Assembly (NCBI GenBank): GCA_033763795.1
Contig: JANRJV010000040.1
Span: forward strand, 14,956-78,955
Length of the DNA stretch: 64,000 bases
Source: JAEUIV01 sp033763795
GTDB taxonomy: Bacteria > Planctomycetota > Phycisphaerae > Phycisphaerales > UBA1924
Direction: 5' to 3'
The notes below the pieces were generated by a model, which saw only the letters and a program-made list of their open reading frames with translations, had not been told where the DNA came from and ran no database searches. Made by a program: the position numbers and the translations under genes. Shown piece after piece: positions 28,993 to 37,990 of this stretch (the first letter of the stretch is position 1; each line of letters begins with the position of its first letter).

Positions 28993-29022
28993 TTGGACGG
29001 CGGGAGGGGCCGAGCACACAAT
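28993..29022 (+). promoter_or_regulatory. Candidate promoter for birA
   Basis: TTGGAC, 18 nt, CACAAT. The -10 has four matches and ends 6 nt before the ATG at 29029, so the message would be close to leaderless. Confidence 0.3.
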
Positions 29023-29028
29023 CTGGGC

Positions 29029-29799
29029 ATGGTCGCTGGACGCCGGGATCAGTCGCCGCTGGCTGACGGTCTGCCAATTGAGCAGGCCGAGCGGGTGTCG
29101 TCCACGATGGAGGTGGCTCGGGAGCGGATCGCTACGGGCGTCTGGACGGGTCCGACGGCGGTGCTCGCCCGCGTGCAGACGGGCGGGTACGGCCGCCACG
29201 GGCGAGCCTGGCACAGCCCTGAGGGCGGCGTGTGGCTGACGGCGGGCTGGCCCGAGGATTCGCTGGGTCAGGCTGGGCCTCTGCCCGACGCGGGGCTGCG
29301 GGTTGGTGCGGCCTGTCTGCGTGTGGTGCGTGGCGAGCTGGGAGACGCGGCAGAGCGGGCGCGGCTGAAGTGGCCCAATGACATCCTCATTGACGGGAGA
29401 AAGGTCTGCGGCTCGATCTGCGAGCGATTCGAGTCGGCGGGGCGTGCGTGGCTGCTGGCGGGGGTGGGGATCAACGTCAACAACGCGACGGCGGAGCTGC
29501 CGGAAGGGCTGCGCCGTCCGGCGCTGGCGCTGCGGGAAGTCACGGGACGTGCGCACGACGTGCGGCCGCTCGCTGCGGCGTTGACGGCGCAGTTGGACGC
29601 GGTGCTGCGCGCATCGGGGGGCCGATCGCTGGCGCCGGAGGTCGCGGCTCGGCTGTGGAAGCTGGATGAGGTCGTGGAGCTGGTTGCGGGAACGGAGCGG
29701 ATGTCCGGTGTGCTGCGCGGCCTGTCTGACGACGGGCGTCTGGTGATCGACTCGAATGAAGGGCGGCGCGTCGCCCCTCCCGGCGCGGAGCTGGTGTGA
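29029..29799 (+). CDS. birA: Biotin--[acetyl-CoA-carboxylase] ligase
   Basis: A 256-aa class I biotin protein ligase without the N-terminal DNA-binding domain of E. coli BirA. It makes biotinyl-5'-AMP and attaches biotin to carboxylase carrier domains. The signature GYGRHGRAWHSPEGG (about 53-67) corresponds to the GRGRxGRxW biotin-adenylate loop, KWPNDIL (113-119) and KVCGSICE (124-131) are the other conserved blocks, and the C-terminal SH3-like domain occupies about 205-256. The start has no ribosome site; a -10-like CACAAT ends 6 nt before it. The stop overlaps the next gene by 1 nt, so the two form an operon. Confidence 0.9.
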   Translation: MVAGRRDQSPLADGLPIEQAERVSSTMEVARERIATGVWTGPTAVLARVQTGGYGRHGRAWHSPEGGVWLTAGWPEDSLGQAGPLPDAGLRVGAACLRVVRGELGDAAERARLKWPNDILIDGRKVCGSICERFESAGRAWLLAGVGINVNNATAELPEGLRRPALALREVTGRAHDVRPLAAALTAQLDAVLRASGGRSLAPEVAARLWKLDEVVELVAGTERMSGVLRGLSDDGRLVIDSNEGRRVAPPGAELV

Positions 29800-31094
29800 T
29801 GCGCGTCCTGCTGACAAGCATCGGGTCTTCCGGCGACATCAACCCCTTCATCGCGCTGGCACGCGAGCTGATCGCGCGCGGGCACGGGGCGACGCTCCTG
29901 ACGAATCCCTACTTCGAGCCGACGATCCGGGCGGCGGGAGTGGGCTTTGAGCCGCTGGGCGAAGCGATGGCGCCCGAGCAGGTTGCGCGCGATATGCCGC
30001 TGTGCTTCAACCGGGCGCTGGGAGCGTGGATGCTCATCAGGCGCTGGTTTGCGCCGCAAGTGCCGATGTTTGTCGAGCGGCTCGGGGCGGTGATCGACGC
30101 GTCCGCGCCCGATCTGCTGGTGGGGCATCAGATCAGCTTCGGGCTGCCCTGGGTCGCGGCGGCGCGCGGCGTGCCCTGGGCGACGTGCGTTCTCTCCCCG
30201 GCAACGATGCTGAGCGCCGCCGACCCGAGTCTCTTCCCTATCGGGTCGGACCTGACGCGCGCGCCGATGTGGTACCGCCGGTTTGCGCACGCGATGGCGC
30301 GGCGGTCGATGTCGTTCATGCTGGACCGCCCGCTGAACGTGCACAGGCGGTCCCTGGGACTGCCGCCGGGGTACGACACGTTCTGGACCGAGATGTTCTC
30401 GGGCGACGCGACGGTGGGGATGTGGTCCCCGGTGCTGCGCGGCCGGGCGGCGGATGATCCGGAGAATTTCGCCGTGTGCGGGTTCCCGTGGCACGACCGC
30501 TCAGCGCGGTACGGCTTGCGCGGGTCGGCGCTGGACGAGCGTCTTGAACGATTCCTCGATGAGGGCGAGCCGCCCGTGGTGTTCACGCTGGGAAGCGTGC
30601 TGTCGCACGGGGGACGGCGCGAGTTCGAGATGGCGGCGGAGGCGTGCCGGCGCGTGGGCTGCCGGGGCGTGCTCGTGACGGGCAGCGCGGAAGCGGCGCC
30701 GGCGGCGCTCCCGGCGGGGGTGCTGGCGGTTGACTACGCGCCGTACGGGCTGCTCATGGGCCGGGGCGCGGCGACGGTGCACCATGGCGGCGTGGGAACG
30801 ACGGCGCAGGCGCTGCGCGCGGGCAGGCCCATGGTGATCACCCCTTTTGCGCACGATCAGTTCGATCATGCGGCCCGGCTGTCCCGGGCCGGGGTCGCGA
30901 CGTGGCTGCCCCGGCGGGCGTTGTCGGCGCGGAGTCTCGCGGCGAGCGTGTCAGCCGTGCTGGGGAGCGGTGCGATGCGGGACGCCGCGGCGCGGGCCGG
31001 CGAGCGGGTGCGAGCGGAGAACGGCGTTGGCCGGGCGGTGGACATCTTCGAGCGGATCGCAGCGGCGGGCGGTCGGACGCGGCCGTCGCGATAA
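29799..31094 (+). CDS. UDP-glycosyltransferase-like protein (GT1/GT28 GT-B fold)
   Basis: A 431-aa glycosyltransferase resembling the macrolide/sterol glucosyltransferase group. The N-terminus RVLLTSIGSSGDINPF is the typical Gly-rich first loop of the GT-B acceptor domain. The C-terminal donor domain has PPVVFTLGSVLSH, ATVHHGGVGTTAQALRAGRP (His-Gly-Gly-x-Gly motif) and ITPFAHDQFDHAARL, matching the nucleotide-sugar site. It probably glycosylates a lipid or small molecule at the inner membrane. The ATG lies in TGATG with the birA stop. The acceptor cannot be named. Confidence 0.88.
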   Translation: MRVLLTSIGSSGDINPFIALARELIARGHGATLLTNPYFEPTIRAAGVGFEPLGEAMAPEQVARDMPLCFNRALGAWMLIRRWFAPQVPMFVERLGAVIDASAPDLLVGHQISFGLPWVAAARGVPWATCVLSPATMLSAADPSLFPIGSDLTRAPMWYRRFAHAMARRSMSFMLDRPLNVHRRSLGLPPGYDTFWTEMFSGDATVGMWSPVLRGRAADDPENFAVCGFPWHDRSARYGLRGSALDERLERFLDEGEPPVVFTLGSVLSHGGRREFEMAAEACRRVGCRGVLVTGSAEAAPAALPAGVLAVDYAPYGLLMGRGAATVHHGGVGTTAQALRAGRPMVITPFAHDQFDHAARLSRAGVATWLPRRALSARSLAASVSAVLGSGAMRDAAARAGERVRAENGVGRAVDIFERIAAAGGRTRPSR

Positions 31095-31150
31095 CCGGGG
31101 GCTGCGCCGGCCGGGGCTCGCGGAAGGGCAATAGGCGCCGGGCTGCGACG

Positions 31151-31179
31151 TTGAGCGTCCCGCCGGACTAGGCTTTCAT
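31151..31179 (+). promoter_or_regulatory. Candidate promoter of the DUF1800-DUF1501 pair
   Basis: TTGAGC, 17 nt, TTTCAT, 18 nt before the ATG at 31198. Four of six matches in each box; a GGAGG ribosome site follows before the start codon. Confidence 0.4.
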
Positions 31180-31197
31180 CGTTCACGGAGGACCGGT

Positions 31198-32724
31198 ATG
31201 CCGGGCGAGCGCAGGAGGATCAGCGATTCACTGGCGCCCGTGAAGCCCCGGGACTGGACCGCCGGCCACGCGCGACATCTCCTGTGGCGGGCGGGCTTCG
31301 GCGGCCCGCCTTCGCAGGTTGCGTATCTGGCGCGGCTGTCTCCCGAGGAGGCCGTCGCGGCGCTGGTCGACTTCGACGCGACCCCCGAGCATGAACCGGT
31401 ACGGGCGACGACGTTCGAGGAGTGGATCATGCGGGAGCCGACGGCGGAGGAGCGCCGGGAGCTCATGCAGGCGCGGCGGGCGGGGAACGAGGACGTGCTG
31501 GCGCGGGCCCGGCTCAACCGGGAGGAGCGCGAGCGCGCCGACCGCGCCCAGATCAAGCGCATGCAGCGCTGGTGGCTGGAACGGATGATCGAGACGCCCC
31601 GGCCGCTGGAGGAGAAGCTCACGCTCTTCTGGCACGGGCACTTCGCGACCAGCTATCGCACGATCGAGAACAGCTACCACATGTTCCTGCAGAACCAGCT
31701 GCTGCGGAGGCACGCGGCGGGGAACTTCGGGGATCTCTTGTTCGGGATCATCCGCGATCCGGCCATGCTGGCGTACCTGGACAACAACGACAGCCGGGCG
31801 GAGCGCCCCAACGAGAACCTCGCGCGGGAGCTGATGGAACTCTTCTCGCTGGGGCAGGGTCACTACGCCGAGCGCGATATCAAGGAAGGGGCGCGGGCGC
31901 TCACGGGGTACACGTTCGAGGGCAACGCGTTCGTCTTCCGCCGCGATTGGCACGACGGCGGAATGAAGAACCTGCTCGGGGCCGCGGGGCCTCTGGACGG
32001 CGACGGCTTCGTGCGCGCCATCCTCGAGAAGAAGCGCACGGCGGAGTTCATCGCGGGCAAGCTGTACCGGTTCTTCGTCTCCGACGCCGGCGATGCGGAC
32101 CCGGAGCGCGGGCCCGCCGCCCGAGCGGTGATCCGGGGGCTGGCGAGCACGCTGCTGGCCGGGCGGTATGAGCTGAAGCCCGTGCTGCGCCGGCTGTTCC
32201 TGAGCGAGCACTTCTACGACGCCTCCAATCGCTTCGCGCACATCAAGAGCCCCGCGGAGCTCATCGTGGGCGCCGCGCGCTCGCTGGGCGCCCCGGTGCG
32301 CGACCTGGGCATCGTCTGCGACGCGATGGACCTGATGGGCCAGAACATCTTCTTCCCGCCTTCGGTCAAGGGGTGGGACGGAGGGCGCTCGTGGATCAAC
32401 ACCTCGACGCTGTACATCCGCGCGAACATCATGAACTTCCTTCTGACCGGGCGCATGCCGCACGGCCACGATGCCCTGGCGGAGACGCAGCGGCTCGACC
32501 CGCTGCCGCTCGTCATCGGCGCCAGCGAGGAGGAAGCGCACGCGGAGAAGGATCCCCAGAAGCTGGCGGCGTTCCTGATGCGGTTCTGCTTCGGTTTCGA
32601 GCCCGGGAAGGACAAGCTCGCCGCGGTGGCCGAGCTGATGCGGGCCCGGGGGGGAACGACTCCCGAGGCGATCACCGCGGCGCTTTCGGTCATCGCGGCG
32701 GCCCCCGAGTACCAGTTGTGCTGA
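31198..32724 (+). CDS. DUF1800 family protein
   Basis: A 508-aa member of DUF1800 (PF08811), which is abundant in Planctomycetes and almost always precedes a DUF1501 gene. Typical blocks are present: HLLWRAGFGG near residue 26, LTLFWHGHFATS near 140, NENLARELMELFSLG near 202, and VKGWDGGRSWINTSTL near 390. The biochemical role is unknown; the pair is thought to act in export or handling of surface polymers. No signal peptide is seen in this copy. The start has GGAGG 5 nt upstream, and the DUF1501 gene follows after 32 bp. Confidence 0.92.
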   Translation: MPGERRRISDSLAPVKPRDWTAGHARHLLWRAGFGGPPSQVAYLARLSPEEAVAALVDFDATPEHEPVRATTFEEWIMREPTAEERRELMQARRAGNEDVLARARLNREERERADRAQIKRMQRWWLERMIETPRPLEEKLTLFWHGHFATSYRTIENSYHMFLQNQLLRRHAAGNFGDLLFGIIRDPAMLAYLDNNDSRAERPNENLARELMELFSLGQGHYAERDIKEGARALTGYTFEGNAFVFRRDWHDGGMKNLLGAAGPLDGDGFVRAILEKKRTAEFIAGKLYRFFVSDAGDADPERGPAARAVIRGLASTLLAGRYELKPVLRRLFLSEHFYDASNRFAHIKSPAELIVGAARSLGAPVRDLGIVCDAMDLMGQNIFFPPSVKGWDGGRSWINTSTLYIRANIMNFLLTGRMPHGHDALAETQRLDPLPLVIGASEEEAHAEKDPQKLAAFLMRFCFGFEPGKDKLAAVAELMRARGGTTPEAITAALSVIAAAPEYQLC

Positions 32725-32756
32725 TCACGTGAGGCGCGAGGCGCGAGGACGATCCC

Positions 32757-34079
32757 ATGGACCTGACAGGCAGCAAGGCGTTCACTCGGCGCGCGTTCCT
32801 CAATCGGGGGCTGACGCTCGCGTCGGCGACGGTCACGATCCCCGCGTTTCTGCAGAGCTCCGCCTCGGTCTTCGCGCAGCAGCACGCGGCGCCGGGCGGC
32901 GGCGGGACCGTCGACCGCATCCTCGTCGTCGTGCAGCTCTCGGGAGGGAACGACGGTCTCAACACGGTCGTGCCCTTCGGCGACCCGGCGTACTACGCCG
33001 CGCGTCCAAGCATCGGCATCGCGGAGCGGGACGTCCTCAAGCTCGCGAAGAACGGAAAAGGTGACGGCCTGGGGCTGCATCCGCGCCTCACGGGGCTCAA
33101 GGAGCTCTACGACGACGGGCGGCTGACCGTCGTGCAGGGGGTCGGGTATCCGAACCCCAACCGCTCGCACTTCAAGAGCATGGACATCTGGCACACCGGC
33201 GACACGACCGGAACGGGCGATGGCTGGCTGGGTCGATACTTCGACAATCAGTGCTCCGGCGCGCCGCGCGGTGCTTCGACGCGGGGCGCGGGGGGATGCT
33301 CGGGGCACGACGGCGTGGCGCTGGGCCGGACGGCGCCGCTGGCGATGCAGGGACGCGGCTTTAGGCCCATCGCCTTCGAGTCCGCGGACCTTTTCCGCTG
33401 GACGGGCGAGGACGCCGGCGACGCCGAGGCCCGCGCGTACGAGGTGATGACGGGCGGCGGGCTCCGTCCCGGTGCGGACCCCGACAGCGCCGAGGGCTTC
33501 CTGCTGCGTACGACGCTCGATGCGCAGGTGGCGAGCGAGAAGATCCGCGAGGCCGTGCGTCGGACACCGCTCGTTGAGTATCCCAGGACGGGCCTGGGGC
33601 GCGAGCTGGCGATGGTCGCGTCGATGATCCGGGCGGGGCTGCTTACGCGCGTGTACTACGTGTCGCACGGCGGGTTCGACACGCACGCGGGGCAGGGCGG
33701 CCCGCAGGGTTCGCACGCAAACCTGCTCGATCAGTTCGCGGCGGCGGTGCGCGCGTTCTATCGCGACCTCGACGCCTCGGGCGACTCGCAGCGCGTGCTC
33801 ACGGTCAGCTTCAGCGAGTTCGGCCGGCGGGTCGGCCAGAACGGCTCGGGCGGCACGGACCACGGCACGGCGGCGCCGATGTTCCTGATGGGACCGATGG
33901 TCCGGCCCGGCGTGATCGGGAATCATCCGTCGCTCACCGATCTCGACCAGGGGGATCTCAAGTTCAGCGTGGACTTCCGCTCGGTGTACGCGGGCGTGCT
34001 GGAAGACTGGATGCGGACCGACGCGGCGGCCGTGCTGGGAAGGAAGTTCCCCGCGGCGAAGGTGGTCCGCGGCGCGTGA
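32757..34079 (+). CDS. DUF1501 family protein with Tat-like signal
   Basis: A 440-aa DUF1501 protein, related in fold to sulfatases and alkaline phosphatases. The N-terminus has FTRRAFLNRG followed by a hydrophobic stretch and a cleavage-like AQQ near residue 41, consistent with a twin-arginine signal, so it is probably exported folded by a Tat system such as the TatA encoded here. Conserved blocks include QLSGGNDGLNTVVP (near 53), GLHPRLTGLKELYDDGRL (near 102), VSHGGFDTH (near 302) and SEFGRRVGQNGSGGTDHG (near 350), the last probably holding metal-binding Asp/His. GAGGA lies 7 nt before the ATG. Confidence 0.92.
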   Translation: MDLTGSKAFTRRAFLNRGLTLASATVTIPAFLQSSASVFAQQHAAPGGGGTVDRILVVVQLSGGNDGLNTVVPFGDPAYYAARPSIGIAERDVLKLAKNGKGDGLGLHPRLTGLKELYDDGRLTVVQGVGYPNPNRSHFKSMDIWHTGDTTGTGDGWLGRYFDNQCSGAPRGASTRGAGGCSGHDGVALGRTAPLAMQGRGFRPIAFESADLFRWTGEDAGDAEARAYEVMTGGGLRPGADPDSAEGFLLRTTLDAQVASEKIREAVRRTPLVEYPRTGLGRELAMVASMIRAGLLTRVYYVSHGGFDTHAGQGGPQGSHANLLDQFAAAVRAFYRDLDASGDSQRVLTVSFSEFGRRVGQNGSGGTDHGTAAPMFLMGPMVRPGVIGNHPSLTDLDQGDLKFSVDFRSVYAGVLEDWMRTDAAAVLGRKFPAAKVVRGA

Positions 34080-34094
34080 CCGGTCGACGGGCGA

Positions 34095-34961
34095 TTACCG
34101 GGGGTCGCCGGGGGCCGGCGCGGAACGGGGCCTGGCGGCGGGTTTGCGCATGATGAAGAGATAGTTGAAGCCGCGCAGGAAGAAGTTGCCCTCTTCCGCC
34201 GCACGCTTCCAGTTGCCCTTGTGCAGCTTGGCGTTGTGCCGAGCGACGCAGACGATGTCGACGGGCCGGAGCCCCGCGTCGCGCATGATGCCGAAGAGCT
34301 CGAAGCCGATGGGCATGAAGCCGGTCGAGTCTTCGCGGCGCGGCTTCCGGAACGAATCGGAGACGTACAGGCCCATATAGCGACCCGGGCGGAGCACGCG
34401 GACGATCTCGCGCGTGACGAGGGTCATGGCGTCGTAGTAGGCCTTCCCCGCGTCGTCTCCACCGGCGTCCAGCTTGCCGATGCAGCGCGGATCTTCGGAA
34501 TATTCGACGTGCGTCGAGTACGGCGGGTCGACGAAGACGAAGTCGGCCTTCGCGTCCTCGAGGGGGAGCCTGCGCGCGTCGGCGCGGAAGATGTCGGGGC
34601 GCGAGGGCCGCGGCGCGACGTCGTAGCCCAGGGCACGGCGCTTGAGATCGCGCGCGACGTCGATGGTGGTGCCCGAGCCGCACATCGGATCGACGACGAG
34701 GTCGTTCTCGCGGGTGTAGCGCTGCAGGAGCTGCCAGATGATCCATGAGGGCGTGGCGCCGACGTAGTTCTGGTCGCCCTGGGTGCCGTCGCCGTACTGC
34801 TGGCTGGGGTACTCCCAGAGGGTGGTGGTCTGGAGGGTGAGCGGCGGGCGGGAGTGAGTGGTCCGCTTGCGCGCGGCGACGCTCGCGGGGACAGGGCGCG
34901 GGAGAGGCGGCGCGTCATCCGGGCCCTGCCGTTCGCTGCGCGGAGGCGGCTTGGGCTTCAC
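34095..34961 (-). CDS. Orphan DNA methyltransferase (N6-adenine/N4-cytosine type)
   Basis: A 288-aa methyltransferase. The AdoMet motif DPMCGSGTT (about 97-105) comes before the catalytic DPPYSTH (about 145-151), with no target-recognition domain between them, which suggests the gamma-type order. The block before motif I (TPSWIIWQLLQRYTRENDLV) is typical of the PF01555 group. The N-terminus is charged and disordered. No restriction gene is adjacent. It starts at a GTG overlapping the nrnA stop by 4 nt (GTGA), so it is translationally coupled to nrnA. The target could be DNA, or possibly RNA given the neighbouring nuclease. Confidence 0.82.
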   Translation of the reverse strand: MKPKPPPRSERQGPDDAPPLPRPVPASVAARKRTTHSRPPLTLQTTTLWEYPSQQYGDGTQGDQNYVGATPSWIIWQLLQRYTRENDLVVDPMCGSGTTIDVARDLKRRALGYDVAPRPSRPDIFRADARRLPLEDAKADFVFVDPPYSTHVEYSEDPRCIGKLDAGGDDAGKAYYDAMTLVTREIVRVLRPGRYMGLYVSDSFRKPRREDSTGFMPIGFELFGIMRDAGLRPVDIVCVARHNAKLHKGNWKRAAEEGNFFLRGFNYLFIMRKPAARPRSAPAPGDPR

Positions 34962-36004
34962 TTGGGGACTCCCGCGAGGGCGCGCTCGACGGCCTTGCGG
35001 GCCTGTTCGAGCGGCATTGCGATCTTGGCGCCGGCGGCGTGACGATGCCCGCCCCCGCCGAAGGTCTGCGCGAGCGCGTTGACGTCGATGACGGGGGCGC
35101 CGGGCTCCGCCGCCTTGCTGCGGAAGCTCGCCTTGGTGATGCCGCCTTCCAGTTCGTTCAGCACGGCGACGACGCGCACGGACGCGAGGGTCTGCGGCAG
35201 GTCCGTCAGCCCTCCCACTTCGTCCTGCGAGGCGCCCGTCTCGGCGACATCCCTTAGCGAGATCGACATGACGGCCGCTCGTCCGTCATCGATCAGCTCC
35301 AGGCTTGCCAGAGCGCGCTCGATGATCCGCAGGCGGCTGATGGTGTCCGCCTGCTCGATGCGCCGGTACAGACGGTTGTGATCGACCCCCGCGTCGACCA
35401 GGTCGGCGGCGAGGCGCAGCGTGGCCGAGGTCATGCTTGAATAGCGGAACCAGCCCGTATCGGTCGCGACTCCCAGGTAGAGAGGCTCTGCGATGTCCGG
35501 CGGGAAGCGGGCCGCGGAAGGGACGTTCAGAAGAAGGCCGCACAGTCGGGCCATCAGCTCGCACGTGGAGGCGGCGCGCGGCTCGACGTGGCGGAGCGCG
35601 GCGATCTCCGCGTCGCCGTGGGCGTGGTGATCGATGATCATGGTGCGCTCGCGGCGCGGCTGGAGAAACTCCCGTGCGGCGGCGAGCTGGCTCCATGATC
35701 CGGTGTCACAGATCACGACCGCGTCGGCGCTCGCGACTTCCGGCCGCTCGAAGCAGCCCTTGCCTTCGTGCAGGACGTGCGTCGGGGCTACGACGATCTC
35801 GATCCGAGGCTGCCGCGGCGCGAGATACAGCGGGGTGGCGCGGGCGCCGAGCGTGTGCAGGGTCCGGGCCAGGGCGAGGGTGGAGCCGAAGGCGTCGCCG
35901 TCGGGCTTTGAATGCGTCAGGATGACGGCCGATTGGACGGACTTCAGGCGGGCCGCGAGCTCCTCGAGCGTGCAGTTCGAGGCGTACTTTTCGGGGTCGC
36001 TCAC
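34958..36004 (-). CDS. nrnA: DHH/DHHA1 oligoribonuclease or pAp-phosphatase, NrnA-like
   Basis: A 348-aa DHH phosphoesterase. The first motif THSKPDGDAFGS (30-41) gives His31, Asp35 and Asp37, the second is Asp125-His126-His127 (IIDHHAHGD), and the C-terminal DHHA1 domain has GGGGHRHAAGAKI near 316. NrnA degrades 2-5 nt RNA fragments and can dephosphorylate 3'-phosphoadenosine 5'-phosphate. The GTG at 36004 overlaps the ribF stop by 4 nt and puts the DHH domain at the right distance; a longer reading of 50 more residues would lie inside ribF and is not supported. It is the middle gene of a coupled trio. Confidence 0.92.
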   Translation of the reverse strand: MSDPEKYASNCTLEELAARLKSVQSAVILTHSKPDGDAFGSTLALARTLHTLGARATPLYLAPRQPRIEIVVAPTHVLHEGKGCFERPEVASADAVVICDTGSWSQLAAAREFLQPRRERTMIIDHHAHGDAEIAALRHVEPRAASTCELMARLCGLLLNVPSAARFPPDIAEPLYLGVATDTGWFRYSSMTSATLRLAADLVDAGVDHNRLYRRIEQADTISRLRIIERALASLELIDDGRAAVMSISLRDVAETGASQDEVGGLTDLPQTLASVRVVAVLNELEGGITKASFRSKAAEPGAPVIDVNALAQTFGGGGHRHAAGAKIAMPLEQARKAVERALAGVPK

Positions 36005-36990
36005 GCGGGCACCGCCTTGGTTTGATGCGCAGAGTGCGGGGAGGTCCGGTCGGGCTGCTCGCAGTTGCTGAGCGCTCGCGTCCGCTCGACGTCTCGACGG
36101 ATCTGCTCGACGAGCAGCCCCACGCCGTCGAACTTCGCCTGATCGCGCAGCCACGACGTGAGGGTCAGGCGGAGCGACCAGCCGTACTCTTCCGCGCCGC
36201 TCCAGCCGTCTTCGAGCGGGCCCCGCCAGTCGAGGAGGTACGCCTCCACTGTGCGCGCGGGCGCGTCGAAGGTCGCGCGGGGGCCGACGTGAATGGCCGC
36301 GGGGAAGCCTCGGCCGTCGGGCAGATGCGCACGCCCTGCGTAGACGCCGTCGGCGGGGAGGAGCACCGCGGTGCGGAGGTTCGCGGTCGGGAAGCCGATG
36401 GTCCGGCCGAGCCGGTCGCCGCGCACGACGACGCCGCTGAGCTCGTGCGGTCGTCCCAGCAGTCGGGCCGCGTCGCGCACCCGGCCGTGCTGCACCAGCC
36501 AGCGCGTCATCGTGCTCGATGCCGTCACGAGCGACTGGTCCGTCAGCTCCACAGTGACCGGATCGAGCACTGATACGTCGAAGCCGCGGGCGCGGCCCAG
36601 TTCGCGGAGAAGGTGGTTATCGCCGGCCCGGCCCTTCCCGAAGCGAAAATCCGCGCCCTCAACGATCGCCCGCGGCGCATGCTCGCTGACCACGCGTTCG
36701 ATGAACGCGTCGGCGCTGAGACCCAGCAGCGCCGGAGAAGGCTCCAGGCGCACGACGCGATCCGCCCCGGCGGCGCGCAGCAACTGCTCGCGCCGGTCGA
36801 ACTCGGTGAGCGTCGGGGGCGCGTGCTGCGGGGCGAGCGTCGCGATCGGGTTGGGGTGAAAGGCGAGCGCGACCACACGGCCGCCGCCCTCGACGGATCC
36901 CGCGAGCCGCCGCGCCTCGGCGAGCAACGCCTGATGCCCGCGATGCACGCCGTCGAATGTTCCGATGGTGATGACCGTCGATCGAGCCAT
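36001..36990 (-). CDS. ribF: Bifunctional riboflavin kinase / FAD synthetase
   Basis: A 329-aa RibF that phosphorylates riboflavin to FMN and adenylates it to FAD. The nucleotidyltransferase motif GTFDGVHRGH (11-20) and the adenylation motif around VVEGADFRFGKGRAG are intact. The kinase domain starts near 180 with GRTIGFPTANL, and the catalytic Glu is probably in TVEAYLLD. A disordered tail of about 25 residues follows. In many bacteria ribF precedes ribosomal genes; here it leads nrnA and a methyltransferase with 4-nt overlaps. No ribosome site is seen before the ATG. Confidence 0.95.
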   Translation of the reverse strand: MARSTVITIGTFDGVHRGHQALLAEARRLAGSVEGGGRVVALAFHPNPIATLAPQHAPPTLTEFDRREQLLRAAGADRVVRLEPSPALLGLSADAFIERVVSEHAPRAIVEGADFRFGKGRAGDNHLLRELGRARGFDVSVLDPVTVELTDQSLVTASSTMTRWLVQHGRVRDAARLLGRPHELSGVVVRGDRLGRTIGFPTANLRTAVLLPADGVYAGRAHLPDGRGFPAAIHVGPRATFDAPARTVEAYLLDWRGPLEDGWSGAEEYGWSLRLTLTSWLRDQAKFDGVGLLVEQIRRDVERTRALSNCEQPDRTSPHSAHQTKAVPA

Positions 36991-37080
36991 TTTGCAGGGG
37001 AAGAGTATCCGGGAGAAGCCCGGGGCGCGCGGTCCGCCTCGACGGGTCCGTGGAATCGGCGGGCCGTAGAGTATGGGCTC

Positions 37081-37812
37081 ATGACCGGCGCATCCGAAGG
37101 CAACGGGGGGTCGCGCACGCTGCTGGCTGTGGCAGCGCCGAAAGAGGTCGATGCTGTGCTGGCAGGCTTGGGAAAGCCGCGCGGCGAGGGCAACAGCGTC
37201 CAGGACTGGCGGCCCCGCCGACTCGACGCGCGGTTCGATCTGCTCATCACGGGCGTGGGAAAAGCCAACGCGGCGGCGGCGATGGCCCGGGCGTGCTCGC
37301 TCGGCGGGCCTTGGTCGCGCGTCATCAACATCGGGATCGTCGGAGCGCTGCCCGGTTCGGAGCTGGAGGTCGGAGCCGTCGTTGACGCAGACGTCGCGGC
37401 GTACGCGGACGAGGGATCGCTGGACCCGGCGGGGTTCACGGACCTTGCGAGCATGGGGTTCGGTCCGCTGGCGGACATCTGCGGCCCCGGAAGCGGGGCG
37501 GATCGCATGCGGATCGAGCTCGCGCCCCTGGCGAGAATCCCTGGCGCCGTGCGCGGCGGCGTGGCGACGGTTTCGACCTGTTCCGGGGTGGATGCGCTGG
37601 CGAGCGAGGTCGCCCGGCGGACCGGATGCATCGTTGAGGACATGGAGCTCGCCGCGCTGGCGTTCACGCTGAAGCGACTGAGCCCGGCGACGCCATGCTC
37701 CGCGATCAAGGTGGTGAGTAACCAGACCGGCGATGAGGCGCGCCGTTCGTGGGATCTGCCCCGGTCATTGAAAGCGCTGACTCTCGCAGCGGCGCCTCTC
37801 CGGGCTTCATGA
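37081..37812 (+). CDS. mqnB: Futalosine hydrolase (nucleoside phosphorylase superfamily)
   Basis: A 243-aa member of the MTA/SAH nucleosidase superfamily whose features match MqnB, the enzyme splitting futalosine into hypoxanthine and dehypoxanthine futalosine in the alternative menaquinone pathway. Visible are the N-terminal LLAVAAPKEVDAVLAGLG, the ribose/purine loops INIGIVGALPGS, the MqnB-like VDADVAAYADEGSLDPAGF, and the catalytic segment VEDMELAALA. Other mqn genes are not in the window. TAGAGT ends 8 nt before the ATG and no Shine-Dalgarno is seen. Mis-assignment to a general MTAN is possible but less likely. Confidence 0.82.
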   Translation: MTGASEGNGGSRTLLAVAAPKEVDAVLAGLGKPRGEGNSVQDWRPRRLDARFDLLITGVGKANAAAAMARACSLGGPWSRVINIGIVGALPGSELEVGAVVDADVAAYADEGSLDPAGFTDLASMGFGPLADICGPGSGADRMRIELAPLARIPGAVRGGVATVSTCSGVDALASEVARRTGCIVEDMELAALAFTLKRLSPATPCSAIKVVSNQTGDEARRSWDLPRSLKALTLAAAPLRAS

Positions 37813-37921
37813 CCCGATAGGTCCGGGAAACGTCTTCGCTCCTCGGATCAGGACGCCCAACCGTCCCGATCGTGCGGCGGGGGCCGACCTGCTCGGGCCG
37901 CGTGCTGAAGGGCTGCGCGGC

Positions 37922-37948
37922 TTGCTCCGATGACGGATCGGGGAGCAA
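37922..37948. repeat. Inverted repeat upstream of pilM
   Basis: TTGCTCCGAT and ATCGGGGAGCAA face each other across 5 nt, pairing with a small bulge. There is no T run after it on either strand, so it is more likely a regulatory hairpin or operator than a terminator. It sits 42 nt before the pilM ATG. Confidence 0.45.
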
Positions 37949-37990
37949 TTCGGGCCGAGACGGCGGGCGGCCCGCACTGGAGCACTACCG

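Noticed and set aside
29799..31094. Part of a natural-product gene cluster
   Set aside because: The glycosyltransferase is coupled only to birA; no synthase, tailoring or transport genes surround it.
34095..34961. Part of a restriction-modification or defence island
   Set aside because: The only neighbours are ribF, nrnA and the DUF1501 gene; no endonuclease, helicase or transposase is near.
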